A stretch of 34,261 nt of DNA from Candidatus Omnitrophota bacterium. GTDB taxonomy: Bacteria; Omnitrophota; Gorgyraeia; Gygaellales; Profunditerraquicolaceae. Made by a program: the position numbers and the translations under genes. Of this stretch, positions 1 through 9,095 are shown piece after piece (positions within the stretch are counted from its first letter, which is position 1; the number at the start of each line of letters is the position of its first letter). The stretch is taken from NCBI GenBank assembly GCA_016867115.1, contig VGKG01000013.1, forward strand, positions 1 to 34,261. Direction: 5' to 3'. The notes beneath the pieces are model-generated. The model saw only the letters and a program-made list of their open reading frames with translations. It searched no databases and was not told the DNA's origin.

Positions 1-83
1 CGCCGGCGCGGCAGGCCTCTGCGAGCTTTTTTAAGACCCGGCCGCAGATCGCGCCCGAGAGCTCAAGCGCCCTTAAATCGTTT

Positions 84-103
<20 letters not shown>
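1..103 (-). CDS. map: Methionine aminopeptidase, N-terminal fragment (cut by window edge)
   Basis: Only the first 34 codons are present; the gene runs off the left edge. The translation begins MIPLKSENDLRALELSGAI and ends KKLAEACRAG, which matches the usual MAP type I opening (I-x-LKS near the start, then an x-x-AG/SG-x-I segment and a helix ending in A/P-G). The enzyme removes initiator Met from new proteins. The ATG (complement of 101-103) lies inside the last codons of adk, an overlap of 20 bases, with an AAGG-type ribosome site a few bases upstream. The order secY-adk-map is the classic end of the spc operon and supports the call. No catalytic residue is visible in this fragment. Confidence 0.85.
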
Positions 104-748
<645 letters not shown>

Positions 749-749
<1 letters not shown>

Positions 750-2107
750 TAACGCCTTCCTCTTATACGTCCGCTTTTAATAAAACCTTCGTAGTGATGG
801 GTCAGCAGGTGCGACTCGATCTGTTTCAGGGTATCCAGCATCACGCCGACCGTGATCAGTATTCCCGTGCCGCCGAAGAACGAAGCCACAAGGTAGGGCA
901 CTTTGAGCCAGGCCATGAGAAAGTCCGGAAAGATGGCGATTACCGCGATGAATGCTGCTCCGGCAAGGGTGATGCGGGTCATCACGAAATCCAGGAACTC
1001 CGCGGTCGGTGCGCCGGGCCTGATCCCGGGGATAAATCCCCCGACCTTTTTCATATTCTCGGAGATCTCAGCCGGATTAAAGACTATCGCGGTGTAAAAG
1101 TAGCAAAAGAAGATGATCAGCAGCGCATAGATCAGGGTATAAAGCATATGCCCGCGCATCAACCCCTGGGCAAGGTTCTGGAAAGCCGGATTGGGGATAA
1201 AAGAGGCGATGGTGGCGGGGAACAGAATGATCGACTGCGCAAAGATGATGGAGATGACCCCGGCCATATCTACCTTAAGCGGTATGTAAGAAGACTGGGC
1301 CATGGTCATCTTTCTTCCGATGACGCGGCGCGGATACTGCACGGGGATCTTTCTTTGCCCTTGGGTGATCATGATCACGGCAAAGACGACCCCTACCAGT
1401 AAAGCCGCCATGATTATAAGGGTAAAAGGCTGTATCTGCCTGCGGCTGGGAGACCCCGGCGAAAGTAGGATCCAGAGCTGGTTCATTGCCGGCCAGATCC
1501 TTGAGATGATGCCTGCGGTGATGACCAGAGAGATGCCGTTACCGATGCCCCTCTCCTGTATCTGCTCGCCCAGCCACATGATGAATATAGTGCCGGTACT
1601 CAGGGTAAGCACAGTGATGAGCCTGAATCCCCATCCGGGACTTAAGACGATCCTTAAGCCCTCAAAACGCGTCGGGTCTTCAAGCCAAAGCGCGATGAAG
1701 AAGGCCTGAATGATAGAGAGGACTACTGTGCCGTAGCGCGTGTATTGGTTGATCTTCTCGTGCCCGGCCTTCCCCTCTTTGGAGAGCTTTTCAAGCGCGG
1801 GGATCACTGCGGTCAGGAGCTGCAGTATGATCGATGCGCTGATATAAGGCATGATCCCGAGAGCAAAAATCGTCAGCTTCTCAAGGGCGCCTCCGGAAAA
1901 CATGTTGATTATGCCAAAGAGCGTACCGGTCTGGGTCTGGGCGATACGGCTGAAGAACTCAGCGAGTGCCGCTCCGTCAATGCCGGGCGTAGGAATAAAG
2001 CAGCCGATGCGGTATACTACTACCAGCGCGGCGGTGATCAGAAGCCTTTTTTTAAGGTCCGGGATCCTGAAAGTGTTGACTAAAGGACTGAAATCAACGA
2101 GTGGCAT
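749..2107 (-). CDS. secY: Protein translocase channel subunit SecY
   Basis: Forms the membrane channel of the Sec translocon together with SecE (25493-25759 in this window). The 452-residue protein has about ten hydrophobic spans, the first at about residues 22-40, the plug region (FGIINMFSGGALEKLTIFA), the conserved cytosolic loop QGQRKIPVQYPRR around 250-265 and GIRPGAPTAEFLD in the loop near 365. Length is normal for the family. It overlaps the end of rplO by 14 bases and touches adk, the standard spc-operon position. The start at MPLVDFSPLVNTFRIPDLKKR fits the usual amphipathic SecY N-terminus. Confidence 0.97.
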
Positions 2108-2654
2108 TTAGGGTCTCAGCCTTACCGCCGGCCTTCTGGATCTTTTCCATGGCTGTACGGGAAAACGCGTGCGCCTGGACATTCAGGGCATGCGTCAATT
2201 CTCCGTCACCCAGGACCTTGACCAGCCCGGTCTTATCTTTGATCAGGCCCTTTTCTTTAAGCACATCCAGGGTAACAGAAGCTTCTTTTATCCGTCCCAG
2301 GTCCCCGATATTCACTACCTGGTACTCTTTTTTAAACTTACTCGTAAAACCGCGTTTTGGCATCCTGCGGATCAGGGGCGATTGGCCGCCTTCAAAACCC
2401 GCATAAAAGTCCGGTCCCGAACGCGAAGTCTGCCCTTTGCTTCCGCGGGTGGAGGTCTTGCCGTGGCCCGAACCCGGGCCTCTTCCGAGCAGTTTCCTGC
2501 GTTTATGCGCTCCGGCAGGAATTTTGAGCTCGTGCAAGCCCGCAACCTGCTGCACAGGAGCCTCTTTTTTCGCCTTCGGTTTAGGCTTCAGCCCGGCCTT
2601 CGGTTTTTCAGCTGCAGCTGCCTTCAAAGGTTTTTTTACGCTTCTTTTTTCCAT
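2094..2654 (-). CDS. rplO: 50S ribosomal protein L15 with a basic N-terminal extension
   Basis: Large-subunit protein that binds 23S rRNA. The normal L15 start (LHELKIPAGAHKRRK) begins only at about residue 40; the conserved stretch GRGPGSGHGKTSTRGSKGQ follows. The first 40 residues are a Lys/Ala/Pro-rich low-complexity tail not found in textbook L15. The long form is favoured because its ATG has GAAGG upstream and sits 3 bases after the rpsE stop; an in-frame TTG at the LHEL position is the alternative start. L30 (rpmD), which often lies between rpsE and rplO, is absent here. Confidence 0.95.
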   Translation of the reverse strand: MEKRSVKKPLKAAAAEKPKAGLKPKPKAKKEAPVQQVAGLHELKIPAGAHKRRKLLGRGPGSGHGKTSTRGSKGQTSRSGPDFYAGFEGGQSPLIRRMPKRGFTSKFKKEYQVVNIGDLGRIKEASVTLDVLKEKGLIKDKTGLVKVLGDGELTHALNVQAHAFSRTAMEKIQKAGGKAETLNATR

Positions 2655-2657
2655 GGC

Positions 2658-3110
2658 CTATGCCTTCAGGTTTCTTAATCCTTCGACTGTAGCCTTAATG
2701 ACGTTCACCGGATTATTGGATTTTAGACATTTGGTAAGGATATCCTTGATCCCGGCAGCCTCGCAGATGGCTCTTACCGGGCCTGCGGCAATGACGCCCG
2801 TCCCTTCCGAAGCGGGCTTCAACAACACTTTCGCCGCTCCGAACTCGCCGGTTATCTCATGCGGTATGCTTGAGCCCTCAAGGGGGACTCTAAAGAGGCT
2901 CTTCTTTGCCTTGGCCAGAGCCTTGCGTATGGCGTCGGCGACTTCATTAGCCTTTTCCTGGGCAAAGCCGACTTTCCCTTTTGTATCGCCTACGACGACC
3001 AGGGCGCTAAAATGCAGTTTCTTACCGCCCTTGGTTACTTTGGCGACGCGGTTGATAGTGATGATCTTTTCGATGAGTTCAGGCTGATGTTCGATAGTTA
3101 GTTCACGCAT
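2658..3110 (-). CDS. rpsE: 30S ribosomal protein S5
   Basis: Small-subunit protein involved in decoding accuracy and mRNA unwinding at the entry channel. The 150-residue protein is a compact S5: the N-terminal double-stranded RNA-binding fold contains [22 protein letters not shown]-type sequence (residues about 21-43) and the C-terminal half contains [20 protein letters not shown] near 96-115. Few residues precede the core, so it is at the short end of the family. It lies 3 bases after rplR and 3 bases before rplO in the spc block. Confidence 0.97.
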   Translation of the reverse strand: MRELTIEHQPELIEKIITINRVAKVTKGGKKLHFSALVVVGDTKGKVGFAQEKANEVADAIRKALAKAKKSLFRVPLEGSSIPHEITGEFGAAKVLLKPASEGTGVIAAGPVRAICEAAGIKDILTKCLKSNNPVNVIKATVEGLRNLKA

Positions 3111-3113
3111 ATT

Positions 3114-3473
3114 CTAAAACTCCAATCCTCCCTTTCTCAAGGCTTCGGCAAAGACGCGGATCCTGCCGTGATAAAGATAGCCTGCGCGGTCAAAGATGAT
3201 CTTAGCAAACCCTTTTTCCTTCGCCTTTTTGGCAAAGACCTCGCCGAAATACTGCGCCGCCTTTAGATTCCCGGCATTGGGGAACTTCTGCCGGATCTCC
3301 TTATCGAGCGTCGAAAGCGAAAACAGCGTGGCGCGGCGGGAATCGTCCAGGACCTGAGCACAGAGGTGTTTGAGGCTGCGGTGCACCACCAGGCGCGGTT
3401 TCTCTCCGGTGCCGTACATCTTTAATTTGAGCCTGCGATGGCGTTTAAGTCTTGAGACTTCGCTTTTTCTCAT
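3114..3473 (-). CDS. rplR: 50S ribosomal protein L18
   Basis: Binds 5S rRNA and helps attach it to the large subunit. The 119-residue protein shows the usual basic N-terminus, RLVVHRSLKHLCAQVLDD in the middle and the C-terminal FDRAGYLYHGRIRVFAEALRKGGLEF, which is the L18 signature. Its start follows the rplF stop with one base between them, and rpsE follows after 3 bases. Length is normal. Confidence 0.97.
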   Translation of the reverse strand: MRKSEVSRLKRHRRLKLKMYGTGEKPRLVVHRSLKHLCAQVLDDSRRATLFSLSTLDKEIRQKFPNAGNLKAAQYFGEVFAKKAKEKGFAKIIFDRAGYLYHGRIRVFAEALRKGGLEF

Positions 3474-3474
3474 C

Positions 3475-4020
3475 TTACTTAGTAGTAGCCTGCGCCTTGC
3501 CGATCTTTTTCTTCACATACTCGCCGACAAAGCGGATGCCTTTACCTTTATACGGTTCGGGAGGATATACCGCGCGGATCTCCGCGGCGATCTCGCCGAC
3601 CTTTTCCTTGTCAATGCCCATGATCACGATCTGGGTTGCCTTGGGGGTTTCTATCTTGATCCCTTCGGGGATAGGAAAGTTTACCGGATGCGAGAAGCTT
3701 AACTGCATATTCAGGCTGTTCCCCTGGACCGCGGCCTTGAAGCCTACGCCTATGATCTCAAGCTCTTTGGTGTAGCCTTCGGTGACGCCCTTGATCATTC
3801 CCGCTAAGAGCGCCCGGTAAAGCCCGTGCAAAGATTTGTCCAGTTTTGTATCCGTGGCGCGCTTTAGATACGCCTGGTTGTCCTTTATTTCAAGCGAGAT
3901 ACGGTCAGATAAAGGGCGGCTGAGCTTTCCCTTAGGCCCTTCCACAAAAAGAGTATGCTCCTTTGCCTCGACCTTTACTCCGCCCGGTATTGCTACTGGT
4001 TTTTTACCTATTCTGGACAT
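3475..4020 (-). CDS. rplF: 50S ribosomal protein L6
   Basis: Large-subunit protein near the factor-binding site, at the base of the L7/L12 stalk. The 181-residue protein starts MSRIGKKPVAIP and ends with the conserved PEPYKGKGIRFVGEYVKKKIGKA segment. The start ATG is preceded by TTGAGGG on the coding strand. A 67-base spacer with a hairpin lies between it and the upstream gene rpsH, unusually large for this cluster. Confidence 0.97.
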   Translation of the reverse strand: MSRIGKKPVAIPGGVKVEAKEHTLFVEGPKGKLSRPLSDRISLEIKDNQAYLKRATDTKLDKSLHGLYRALLAGMIKGVTEGYTKELEIIGVGFKAAVQGNSLNMQLSFSHPVNFPIPEGIKIETPKATQIVIMGIDKEKVGEIAAEIRAVYPPEPYKGKGIRFVGEYVKKKIGKAQATTK

Positions 4021-4087
4021 AACGAGCCCTCAATTTACTTGTTTGCGAGTGTATGCCGCCGTCAGGCGGCGTAAATGAACAGACAAC
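4021..4087. repeat. rpsH-rplF spacer with hairpin and fragments of the hairpin-element family
   Basis: A perfect hairpin GCCGCC (4055-4060) / GGCGGC (4065-4070) has a 4-base loop. It can be extended by ATTTAC (4033-4038) with GTAAAT (4071-4076), leaving an asymmetric 16-base bulge. On the plus strand the spacer holds AGTGTA followed by a T and GCCGCC (4048-4060) and AATGAACAGAC (4074-4084), words that resemble parts of the elements at 12219-12408 and 26026-26295. The match is short, so common origin is uncertain. No T-run follows the stem, so it does not look like an intrinsic terminator. Confidence 0.45.
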
Positions 4088-4483
4088 CTACCAGATATAT
4101 CCGATAACTTCTCCGCCGACTCCCATTTCGCGGGCCTCTTTATCGGTAATGACGCCTTTTGATGTGGAAATAATGGCGATGCCGCGGCCGCGCAGCACCA
4201 CCGGGACCTTATCGCGTTTTACATAGACCCTTAAGCCCGGCCTCGAGGCCCTTTTAATATTTATGATCGCCGGCTTTTTGCCCAAGTATTTAAGGTAGAT
4301 GTGCGCCCTTCCCTGCTTCTTGTCATCGATAAGCTTGAAGTTCTCAATATAGTTCTCGCGCTTGAGGATGTCCAGGATGGATCTTACCGTATTCGAAGCG
4401 GGGATATCCACGATATCTTTTTTCGCCATGATGGCGTTACGGATTATGGTGAAAGAATCAGCGATCAGGTCGGTTCTTGACAT
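4088..4483 (-). CDS. rpsH: 30S ribosomal protein S8
   Basis: Primary 16S rRNA-binding protein of the platform. The 131-residue protein starts MSRTDLIADSFTIIRNAI and ends with the conserved STSKGVITDKEAREMGVGGEVIGYIW segment. Length is normal. In E. coli S8 represses the spc operon by binding its mRNA near rplE; I cannot confirm an equivalent site by eye here. It lies 17 bases after rpsN. Confidence 0.97.
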   Translation of the reverse strand: MSRTDLIADSFTIIRNAIMAKKDIVDIPASNTVRSILDILKRENYIENFKLIDDKKQGRAHIYLKYLGKKPAIINIKRASRPGLRVYVKRDKVPVVLRGRGIAIISTSKGVITDKEAREMGVGGEVIGYIW

Positions 4484-4500
4484 TTATCAATTCTCCTTCA

Positions 4501-4686
4501 TTACCAGCTAGCTTTTTTTACCCCGGGGATCAGGCCCTGCCAGGCGAGTTCCCGGAAACATATACGGCAGAGTTTGAACCTGCGCAAATACCCGCCGCTT
4601 CTTCCGCAAAGGTTGCAACGGTTGTATTTGCGCGAAGAAAACTTCGCAGGGCTCTGCCAGCGTACTTTCTGAGATTCTTTAGCCAT
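4501..4686 (-). CDS. rpsN: 30S ribosomal protein S14, zinc-binding short form
   Basis: Small-subunit head protein. The 61-residue form has four cysteines C24-x2-C27-x12-C40-x2-C43, the zinc-ribbon (C+) type, and ends with the usual [10 protein letters not shown]. The short C+ form is the one used by many Gram-positive and candidate-phylum bacteria, unlike the roughly 100-residue zinc-free form of E. coli. The start follows the rplE stop after 3 bases. Confidence 0.97.
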   Translation of the reverse strand: MAKESQKVRWQSPAKFSSRKYNRCNLCGRSGGYLRRFKLCRICFRELAWQGLIPGVKKASW

Positions 4687-4689
4687 TTT

Positions 4690-5244
4690 TTATTGTTCCT
4701 TAGTGCTGAAAGGCATACCGAATAACTTTAATAATTCCCGCGCCTGTTCCGTAGTCCCGGCGTTCTTGATCACCAGAGTTATATCCATGCCCTGAGGCCG
4801 GCTGATGCGGTCTGCGTCGATCTCGGGGAATATCGCCTGTTCGTTGAGGCCGATAGTGTAATTTCCGGCTTTATCGAATGAATCCGCAGGTACGCCGCGG
4901 AAGTCCCTGATACGCGGCAGCGCCACGTTGATGAGCCGGTCTAAAAATTCGTACATATGCGCCCGGCGTAAAGTGACTTTGCAGCCCACGGGCAGCCCCT
5001 GCCTGATCTTGAAGTTAGCGATCGCTTTCTTTGACCGGCGCAGGATCGGTTTCTGCCCGGTGATCGCTGCCAGCTCCTCCATCGCCTTCTCGAGGATCTT
5101 GATATCGGTGATCGCCTCACCTACCCCCATATTCACCACTACCTTTTCGATCCGGGGCAATGAGAGCCTGTTCTTCAGGTTGAAGGTGCTCATCATCTTG
5201 GGTGCGATCTCGTTCCTGTATTTTTCAAGCAATCGGGGTACCAT
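4690..5244 (-). CDS. rplE: 50S ribosomal protein L5
   Basis: Binds 5S rRNA and contacts the P-site tRNA. The chosen start gives MVPRLLEKYRNEIAPKMM, the normal L5 opening, with AAGGA upstream; an in-frame upstream extension exists but would lie inside rplX. The 184-residue protein contains MGVGEAITDIKILEKAM, the GQKPILRRSKKAIANFKIR loop and the C-terminal FPEIDADRISRPQGMDITLV. The start lies one base after the rplX stop, so the two are probably coupled. Confidence 0.97.
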   Translation of the reverse strand: MVPRLLEKYRNEIAPKMMSTFNLKNRLSLPRIEKVVVNMGVGEAITDIKILEKAMEELAAITGQKPILRRSKKAIANFKIRQGLPVGCKVTLRRAHMYEFLDRLINVALPRIRDFRGVPADSFDKAGNYTIGLNEQAIFPEIDADRISRPQGMDITLVIKNAGTTEQARELLKLFGMPFSTKEQ

Positions 5245-5245
5245 T

Positions 5246-5557
5246 TTAGAGAGTTCCTTTGCAATTCTTGCAGAAGCGCGCCTTGGTTCCTTCTTTTGAG
5301 ACGGCAAAGCCGATACGCGCGGGTTTCTCGCAGAGTTTGCAGAAATACATCAGGTTTGCGCAAGAAAGCGGCTTTTCGATGGAGACTATTCCTCCCTGTT
5401 GGTCCTGCTGCGTTTTGCGTTTATGCTTCTTGACCAGATTCACGCCTTCTACGAGCGCAAGTTTACCGCCGGGCATGATATTGATGACCCGGCCCTTTTT
5501 CCCGGCATCCTTGCCTTTATTGACCCAGACCGTGTCGCCTTTTCTGATCTTGTACAT
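5246..5557 (-). CDS. rplX: 50S ribosomal protein L24
   Basis: Early assembly protein of the large subunit. The KOW motif covers residues about 4-31 (KIRKGDTVWVNKGKDAGKKG). The C-terminal part carries C73-x2-C76 and C96-x2-C99, the zinc-knuckle version found in many non-proteobacterial L24 proteins. The ATG at 5557 is chosen over a TTG three codons upstream because GAGGT sits at proper distance before it and it lies one base after the rplN stop. Length is 103 residues. Confidence 0.97.
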   Translation of the reverse strand: MYKIRKGDTVWVNKGKDAGKKGRVINIMPGGKLALVEGVNLVKKHKRKTQQDQQGGIVSIEKPLSCANLMYFCKLCEKPARIGFAVSKEGTKARFCKNCKGTL

Positions 5558-5558
5558 A

Positions 5559-5927
5559 TTAAACAACCTCGGGTGCCAATGAAATTATCTTTGTGAAGTT
5601 CTTATCCCTTAACTCGCGGGCCACGGGCCCGAAAACGCGCGTTCCCCGGGGGTTCTGCTGGGCATCGATGATCACCACGGCATTCCGGTCAAAGCGCAGG
5701 AGTGATCCGTCCGGCCTTCTCACCGGGAACTTGCTGCGCACGATAACAGCTTTAGCCACTTCGCCTTTCTTTACCGCGGCATCAGGCGAAGATTCCTTGA
5801 TATTGACGTTGACGATATCCCCTAACCGGGCAAAGTCGCAATTCTTACGCCCCAAAACGCAGATCAGGGATGCGCGTTTTGCTCCGGTATTGTCAGCCAC
5901 GTCTAAGATAGTGCGTAACTGTATCAT
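5559..5927 (-). CDS. rplN: 50S ribosomal protein L14
   Basis: Large-subunit protein at the subunit interface. The 122-residue protein begins [19 protein letters not shown] and contains [10 protein letters not shown] near 80 and [20 protein letters not shown] near the end, all diagnostic of L14. It overlaps the upstream rpsQ by four bases (ATGA), which indicates coupled translation. No deviation from the family seen. Confidence 0.98.
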   Translation of the reverse strand: MIQLRTILDVADNTGAKRASLICVLGRKNCDFARLGDIVNVNIKESSPDAAVKKGEVAKAVIVRSKFPVRRPDGSLLRFDRNAVVIIDAQQNPRGTRVFGPVARELRDKNFTKIISLAPEVV

Positions 5928-6205
5928 GCCTTTTCCTCTTTAAGCTCGACAGGCGCAGACTTTGCCCTTTCAAGGATCTCTGCCACCCGGAAGCGTTTGT
6001 TTTTGGAGATAGGCCTGGTCTCTACGATGCGCACCCTGTCACCTGTTTTTGCCGCACTATTTTCGTCGTGAGCTTTGAACTTGGAGTAACGCTTGATTAT
6101 CCTTTTGTATTTGGGATGCTTCATCAGGCGCATGATGCGTACGATCACGGTCTTCTGCATCTTGTCGCTGATAACGGTTCCGCTAAACTCTTTTCTTCTA
6201 CCCAT
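5924..6205 (-). CDS. rpsQ: 30S ribosomal protein S17
   Basis: 16S rRNA-binding OB-fold protein. The chosen start gives [20 protein letters not shown], the normal S17 opening, one base after the rpmC stop; a longer reading frame extends upstream into rpmC but is unlikely. The conserved block [20 protein letters not shown] and [19 protein letters not shown] are present. The C-terminal tail PVELKEEKA is acidic and variable. Length 93 residues. Confidence 0.97.
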   Translation of the reverse strand: MGRRKEFSGTVISDKMQKTVIVRIMRLMKHPKYKRIIKRYSKFKAHDENSAAKTGDRVRIVETRPISKNKRFRVAEILERAKSAPVELKEEKA

Positions 6206-6206
6206 C

Positions 6207-6401
6207 TTATTTCTCTTTCTTGGTAAGATTGAGGATCGTCTTGATCCTGGCAATATCCCTTTTTAACAGGCCGAACATATGGGGTTTTTCCGCTCTGCCT
6301 GCGTAGCGCTGCATGTTCAGTTTGTAGAGCTCATCCTTGAGCGCCTTTTCCTTCTGGATCAGTTCTTCCCGGGTCAGGTTCTGTAATTCGCTTATCTTCA
6401 C
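6207..6401 (-). CDS. rpmC: 50S ribosomal protein L29
   Basis: Small two-helix protein near the peptide tunnel exit, a docking site for trigger factor and SRP with L23. The 64-residue protein contains LTREELIQKEKALKDELYKL, followed by the second helix with RDIARIKTIL. It lies between rplP and rpsQ as expected. The gap to rplP is 18 bases. Confidence 0.96.
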   Translation of the reverse strand: MKISELQNLTREELIQKEKALKDELYKLNMQRYAGRAEKPHMFGLLKRDIARIKTILNLTKKEK

Positions 6402-6419
6402 TTTATTTTCCTTGTCTTT

Positions 6420-6836
6420 TTACCTGTGTATACGCGTGATGAACTTTGTCCTGAGGGGGAGCTTATACGCGGCAAGGCGGAAACACATCTTTGCGTATTC
6501 TTCAGGAACGCCGCCGAGCTCGAATAAAATCCTGCCCCTTTTGATCACCGCTACCCAGTGATCCAGGTCTCCCTTGCCTTTTCCCATACGTACTTCCGCG
6601 GGCTTTTTGGTTATCGATTTATCGGGGAAAGCGCGGATCCAGAGCTTGCCGCCCTTATGCAGCTGGCGGGCAAGGATCACGCGCACAGCCTCGATCTGGG
6701 TATTCTTAAGCCATCCGTTTTCAAGGGACTTCAATCCGTACTCGCCGAACGCCAGTTCGGATCCGCGGGTTGAGACTCCGCGCCTTGTCCCCTTCTGCAG
6801 CTTCCTGTATTTTACCCTCTTGGGCATTAACGCCAT
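6420..6836 (-). CDS. rplP: 50S ribosomal protein L16
   Basis: Large-subunit protein near the A site. The protein contains [15 protein letters not shown] at the start and [22 protein letters not shown] in the second half, diagnostic of L16. Two ATGs are possible; the first (6836) is preferred since GGAG sits seven bases upstream, while the one at 6827 has no ribosome site. This gives 138 residues starting [12 protein letters not shown]. Confidence 0.97.
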   Translation of the reverse strand: MALMPKRVKYRKLQKGTRRGVSTRGSELAFGEYGLKSLENGWLKNTQIEAVRVILARQLHKGGKLWIRAFPDKSITKKPAEVRMGKGKGDLDHWVAVIKRGRILFELGGVPEEYAKMCFRLAAYKLPLRTKFITRIHR

Positions 6837-6853
6837 TTTTTATCTCCGCGAAA

Positions 6854-7552
6854 TTAACGTCTCCTCGCCTGCTGCGGCTGAATCGCTGCCGCCTGCTCCG
6901 GGATACCGGTATCTTTGCCTTTTTTGGTGAGGATCTCGCCCTTATAGATCCAGCTTTTTATGCCGATCAGGCCGTAAGTGGTCAGGGCCTCGGTAAAACC
7001 GTAATCAATATCCGCGCGCAGGGTCTGCAGGGGCACTTTTCCCTGTTTGTAAGTCTCGGTGCGGGACATTTCCGCTCCGTCTAATCTTCCGGCGCAGGTG
7101 ATCCTGATCCCCTTTGCTCCGGCATTCATCGCCTGTTCGATGGAGCGCTTTACCGCCCTGCGAAAGGCGATGCGTTTTTCGATCTGCATGGCGATGTTTT
7201 CCGCCACCAGCTGCGCATCGGTCGCAGGATTCTTTACCTCTTCGATATCTATGGACACCTCGGCTTTAAGCAGGCTGTTTAAGTCCTCGCGCAACCGCTC
7301 GATGTCGGCGCCGTGGCGGCCGATGATGATGCCGGGCCTTCCGCAGTAAATGCGGACCTTGGTCCTGTCGGCGAGGCGCTCGATGATGATCTTCGAGATG
7401 GCTGCCTGCTTGTGCCTCTTCTTGATGAGTTTACGGATCTCATAGTCCTGGCGGATAAAAGCCGGGAAATCCTTTGGCTTTGCGAACCAGCGCGAATGCC
7501 ATGTCCTGATAAAACCGACCCTCTGTACGAACGGATGCACTTTCTGTCCCAT
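6854..7552 (-). CDS. rpsC: 30S ribosomal protein S3
   Basis: Small-subunit protein at the mRNA entry channel. The 232-residue protein has the N-terminal MGQKVHPFVQRVGF, a KH domain with the GRPGIIIGRHGADIERLR motif around 70-90 and the C-terminal domain with GRLDGAEMSRTETYKQGKVPLQTLRAD. A short basic tail (PQQARRR) ends it. It sits 4 bases after rplV, the normal S10-operon position. Confidence 0.98.
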   Translation of the reverse strand: MGQKVHPFVQRVGFIRTWHSRWFAKPKDFPAFIRQDYEIRKLIKKRHKQAAISKIIIERLADRTKVRIYCGRPGIIIGRHGADIERLREDLNSLLKAEVSIDIEEVKNPATDAQLVAENIAMQIEKRIAFRRAVKRSIEQAMNAGAKGIRITCAGRLDGAEMSRTETYKQGKVPLQTLRADIDYGFTEALTTYGLIGIKSWIYKGEILTKKGKDTGIPEQAAAIQPQQARRR

Positions 7553-7556
7553 TAAT

Positions 7557-7892
7557 TTACTCTCCCTTTAGATCCAGTTCGATTCTGATGTGCGATGTCC
7601 GCCTTAAGATCGGGGATGCCCTCCCGAATGCCGCCGCCTTGAATCTTTTCCAGGTGGGGCCGGGATCGCATACCGCTTTTGACACGTAGAGCTGATCCAA
7701 AGTAAAACCCTTTACCTTGGCGTTAGCTACGGCGGAGTTCAGGATCTTGATCAACGGCTCTTTCGGCCGCTTATTGAGATTAGTCAGGATACCCTGTGCG
7801 GCCTTTGCGTCCTTGTAGCGGATCAGGTCGATGACCTGGCGCACTTTTGTCGGTGAAATCCTGATGTATTTCGCTTCAGCTTTTGCGATCAT
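7557..7892 (-). CDS. rplV: 50S ribosomal protein L22
   Basis: Lines the peptide exit tunnel. The 111-residue protein has YIRISPTKVRQVIDLIR near the start. The long beta-hairpin region that reaches into the tunnel follows at residues about 75-100 with GPTWKRFKAAAFGRASPILRRTSHI. The sequence GRA in this hairpin is the usual macrolide-adjacent part. A 41-base spacer with no obvious structure separates it from the upstream rpsS. Confidence 0.97.
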   Translation of the reverse strand: MIAKAEAKYIRISPTKVRQVIDLIRYKDAKAAQGILTNLNKRPKEPLIKILNSAVANAKVKGFTLDQLYVSKAVCDPGPTWKRFKAAAFGRASPILRRTSHIRIELDLKGE

Positions 7893-7933
7893 CTTTCCCC
7901 TAAATGCTAACTACTACCTGCTCTCTACTGAGT

Positions 7934-8221
7934 TTATGTCTTCTCAGCCGCCTTCTTCGCCTTTACGCCGCCATGCTTGCGGAAGATCCTGGAGGGCGCA
8001 AACTCGCCGAACTTATGTCCTACCATGTTCTCGGTGACGAAAACCGGGATATGCTTGTGTCCGTCGTAAACCGCGAAAGTAAGGCCGACAAACTCCGGTA
8101 TGATAGTGGAACGCCGCGACCAGATCTTTATCGCCTGCCTCGTGGCTGTCCCGCGAAGCTTCTCCACCTTCTTTATGATGTATTCGTCGACAAAAGGCCC
8201 CTTTTTCAGTGAGCGTGGCAT
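7934..8221 (-). CDS. rpsS: 30S ribosomal protein S19
   Basis: Small-subunit head protein. The 95-residue protein begins [22 protein letters not shown] and contains [22 protein letters not shown] and [21 protein letters not shown], the S19 signature. A Lys/Ala-rich tail follows. The start lies 2 bases after the rplB stop. Confidence 0.98.
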   Translation of the reverse strand: MPRSLKKGPFVDEYIIKKVEKLRGTATRQAIKIWSRRSTIIPEFVGLTFAVYDGHKHIPVFVTENMVGHKFGEFAPSRIFRKHGGVKAKKAAEKT

Positions 8222-8223
8222 GA

Positions 8224-9057
8224 TTATTTCCTTCTCTTTAAGATGAACTTATCCGAAAACTTCGCTTTTCTTCTGGTTTTATAACCCTTGGTGGGCTTGC
8301 CCCACGGGGTCACCGGGTGCGGATTACCCTGCCCGGATTTTCCTTCGCCGCCGCCGTGCGGATGGTCGACCGGGTTCATCGCCAGGCCTCTGACCGTAGG
8401 CCTAATGCCCAGCCAGCGCTGCTTTCCGGCTTTACCGAGGCGTATCGCCTCATGTTCGATGTTGCCGACCTGTCCGATAGTAGCGTGGCAATCAAGGCTC
8501 ACCAGCCTCACTTCGCCGGAAGGAAGCCTGACGTGGGCGAAATCCCCTTCCTTGGCCATGATCTGGGCGCTTGAGCCAGCGCTACGTACGATCACGCCGC
8601 CCTGGCCCTTATTTAATTCGAGATTGTGAATCATGGTACCGGAGGGGATATGCCTTAATAAGAGGCAGTTTCCCACCTTGATTTCTGAATCCTTCTGGTT
8701 GGAGGAAATCACCGTATCTCCGACATTGAGGCCCAAGGGCGCGATCATATAGCGCTTCTTCTTATCCGGATACTCTACCAGCGCGATCCTTGAGGAGCGG
8801 TTAGGGTCGTATTCGATAGCTAAGACCTTTGCCGGCTGCTCAAAAAGGTCGCGTTTAAAATCGACGATACGCAGCATCTGCTTGTGGCCGCCGCCGATGT
8901 GGCGGGTGGTGATGCGACCGTAGTTGTTCCTGCCGCCTGTCTTTTTAAGGGGCAGGAGCAGGGATTTTTCCGGACGTTTCTTGGTGATCTCGGAGAAATC
9001 CGATCCGCTCATCCATCTTCTTGAAGGTGTTGTCGGTTTAAATTTTATTAATCCCAT
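8224..9057 (-). CDS. rplB: 50S ribosomal protein L2
   Basis: Large-subunit protein required for peptidyl transferase activity and subunit association. The 277-residue protein has the OB-like and SH3-like domains in normal order and the universally conserved [10 protein letters not shown] at about 230-239, containing the histidine linked to activity. The start [17 protein letters not shown] is typical. A 38-base spacer with a small hairpin separates it from rplW. Confidence 0.98.
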   Translation of the reverse strand: MGLIKFKPTTPSRRWMSGSDFSEITKKRPEKSLLLPLKKTGGRNNYGRITTRHIGGGHKQMLRIVDFKRDLFEQPAKVLAIEYDPNRSSRIALVEYPDKKKRYMIAPLGLNVGDTVISSNQKDSEIKVGNCLLLRHIPSGTMIHNLELNKGQGGVIVRSAGSSAQIMAKEGDFAHVRLPSGEVRLVSLDCHATIGQVGNIEHEAIRLGKAGKQRWLGIRPTVRGLAMNPVDHPHGGGEGKSGQGNPHPVTPWGKPTKGYKTRRKAKFSDKFILKRRK

Positions 9058-9068
9058 CTTACTTCTCC

Positions 9069-9085
9069 CTGTATACTGTATACAG
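9069..9085. other. Small perfect hairpin in the rplW-rplB spacer
   Basis: CTGTATA (9069-9075) and TATACAG (9079-9085) form a 7-bp stem with a 3-base loop. It lies just upstream of the rplB ribosome-binding region on the transcribed strand. There is no U-run, so it is not a terminator; a role in mRNA processing or translation is possible but unsupported. Confidence 0.4.
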
Positions 9086-9095
9086 TCTGCTGATT

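Noticed and set aside
794-1402. Plus-strand open frame of 202 codons opposite secY
   Set aside because: It lies entirely within the well-supported secY coding sequence and has no ribosome site or recognisable domain.
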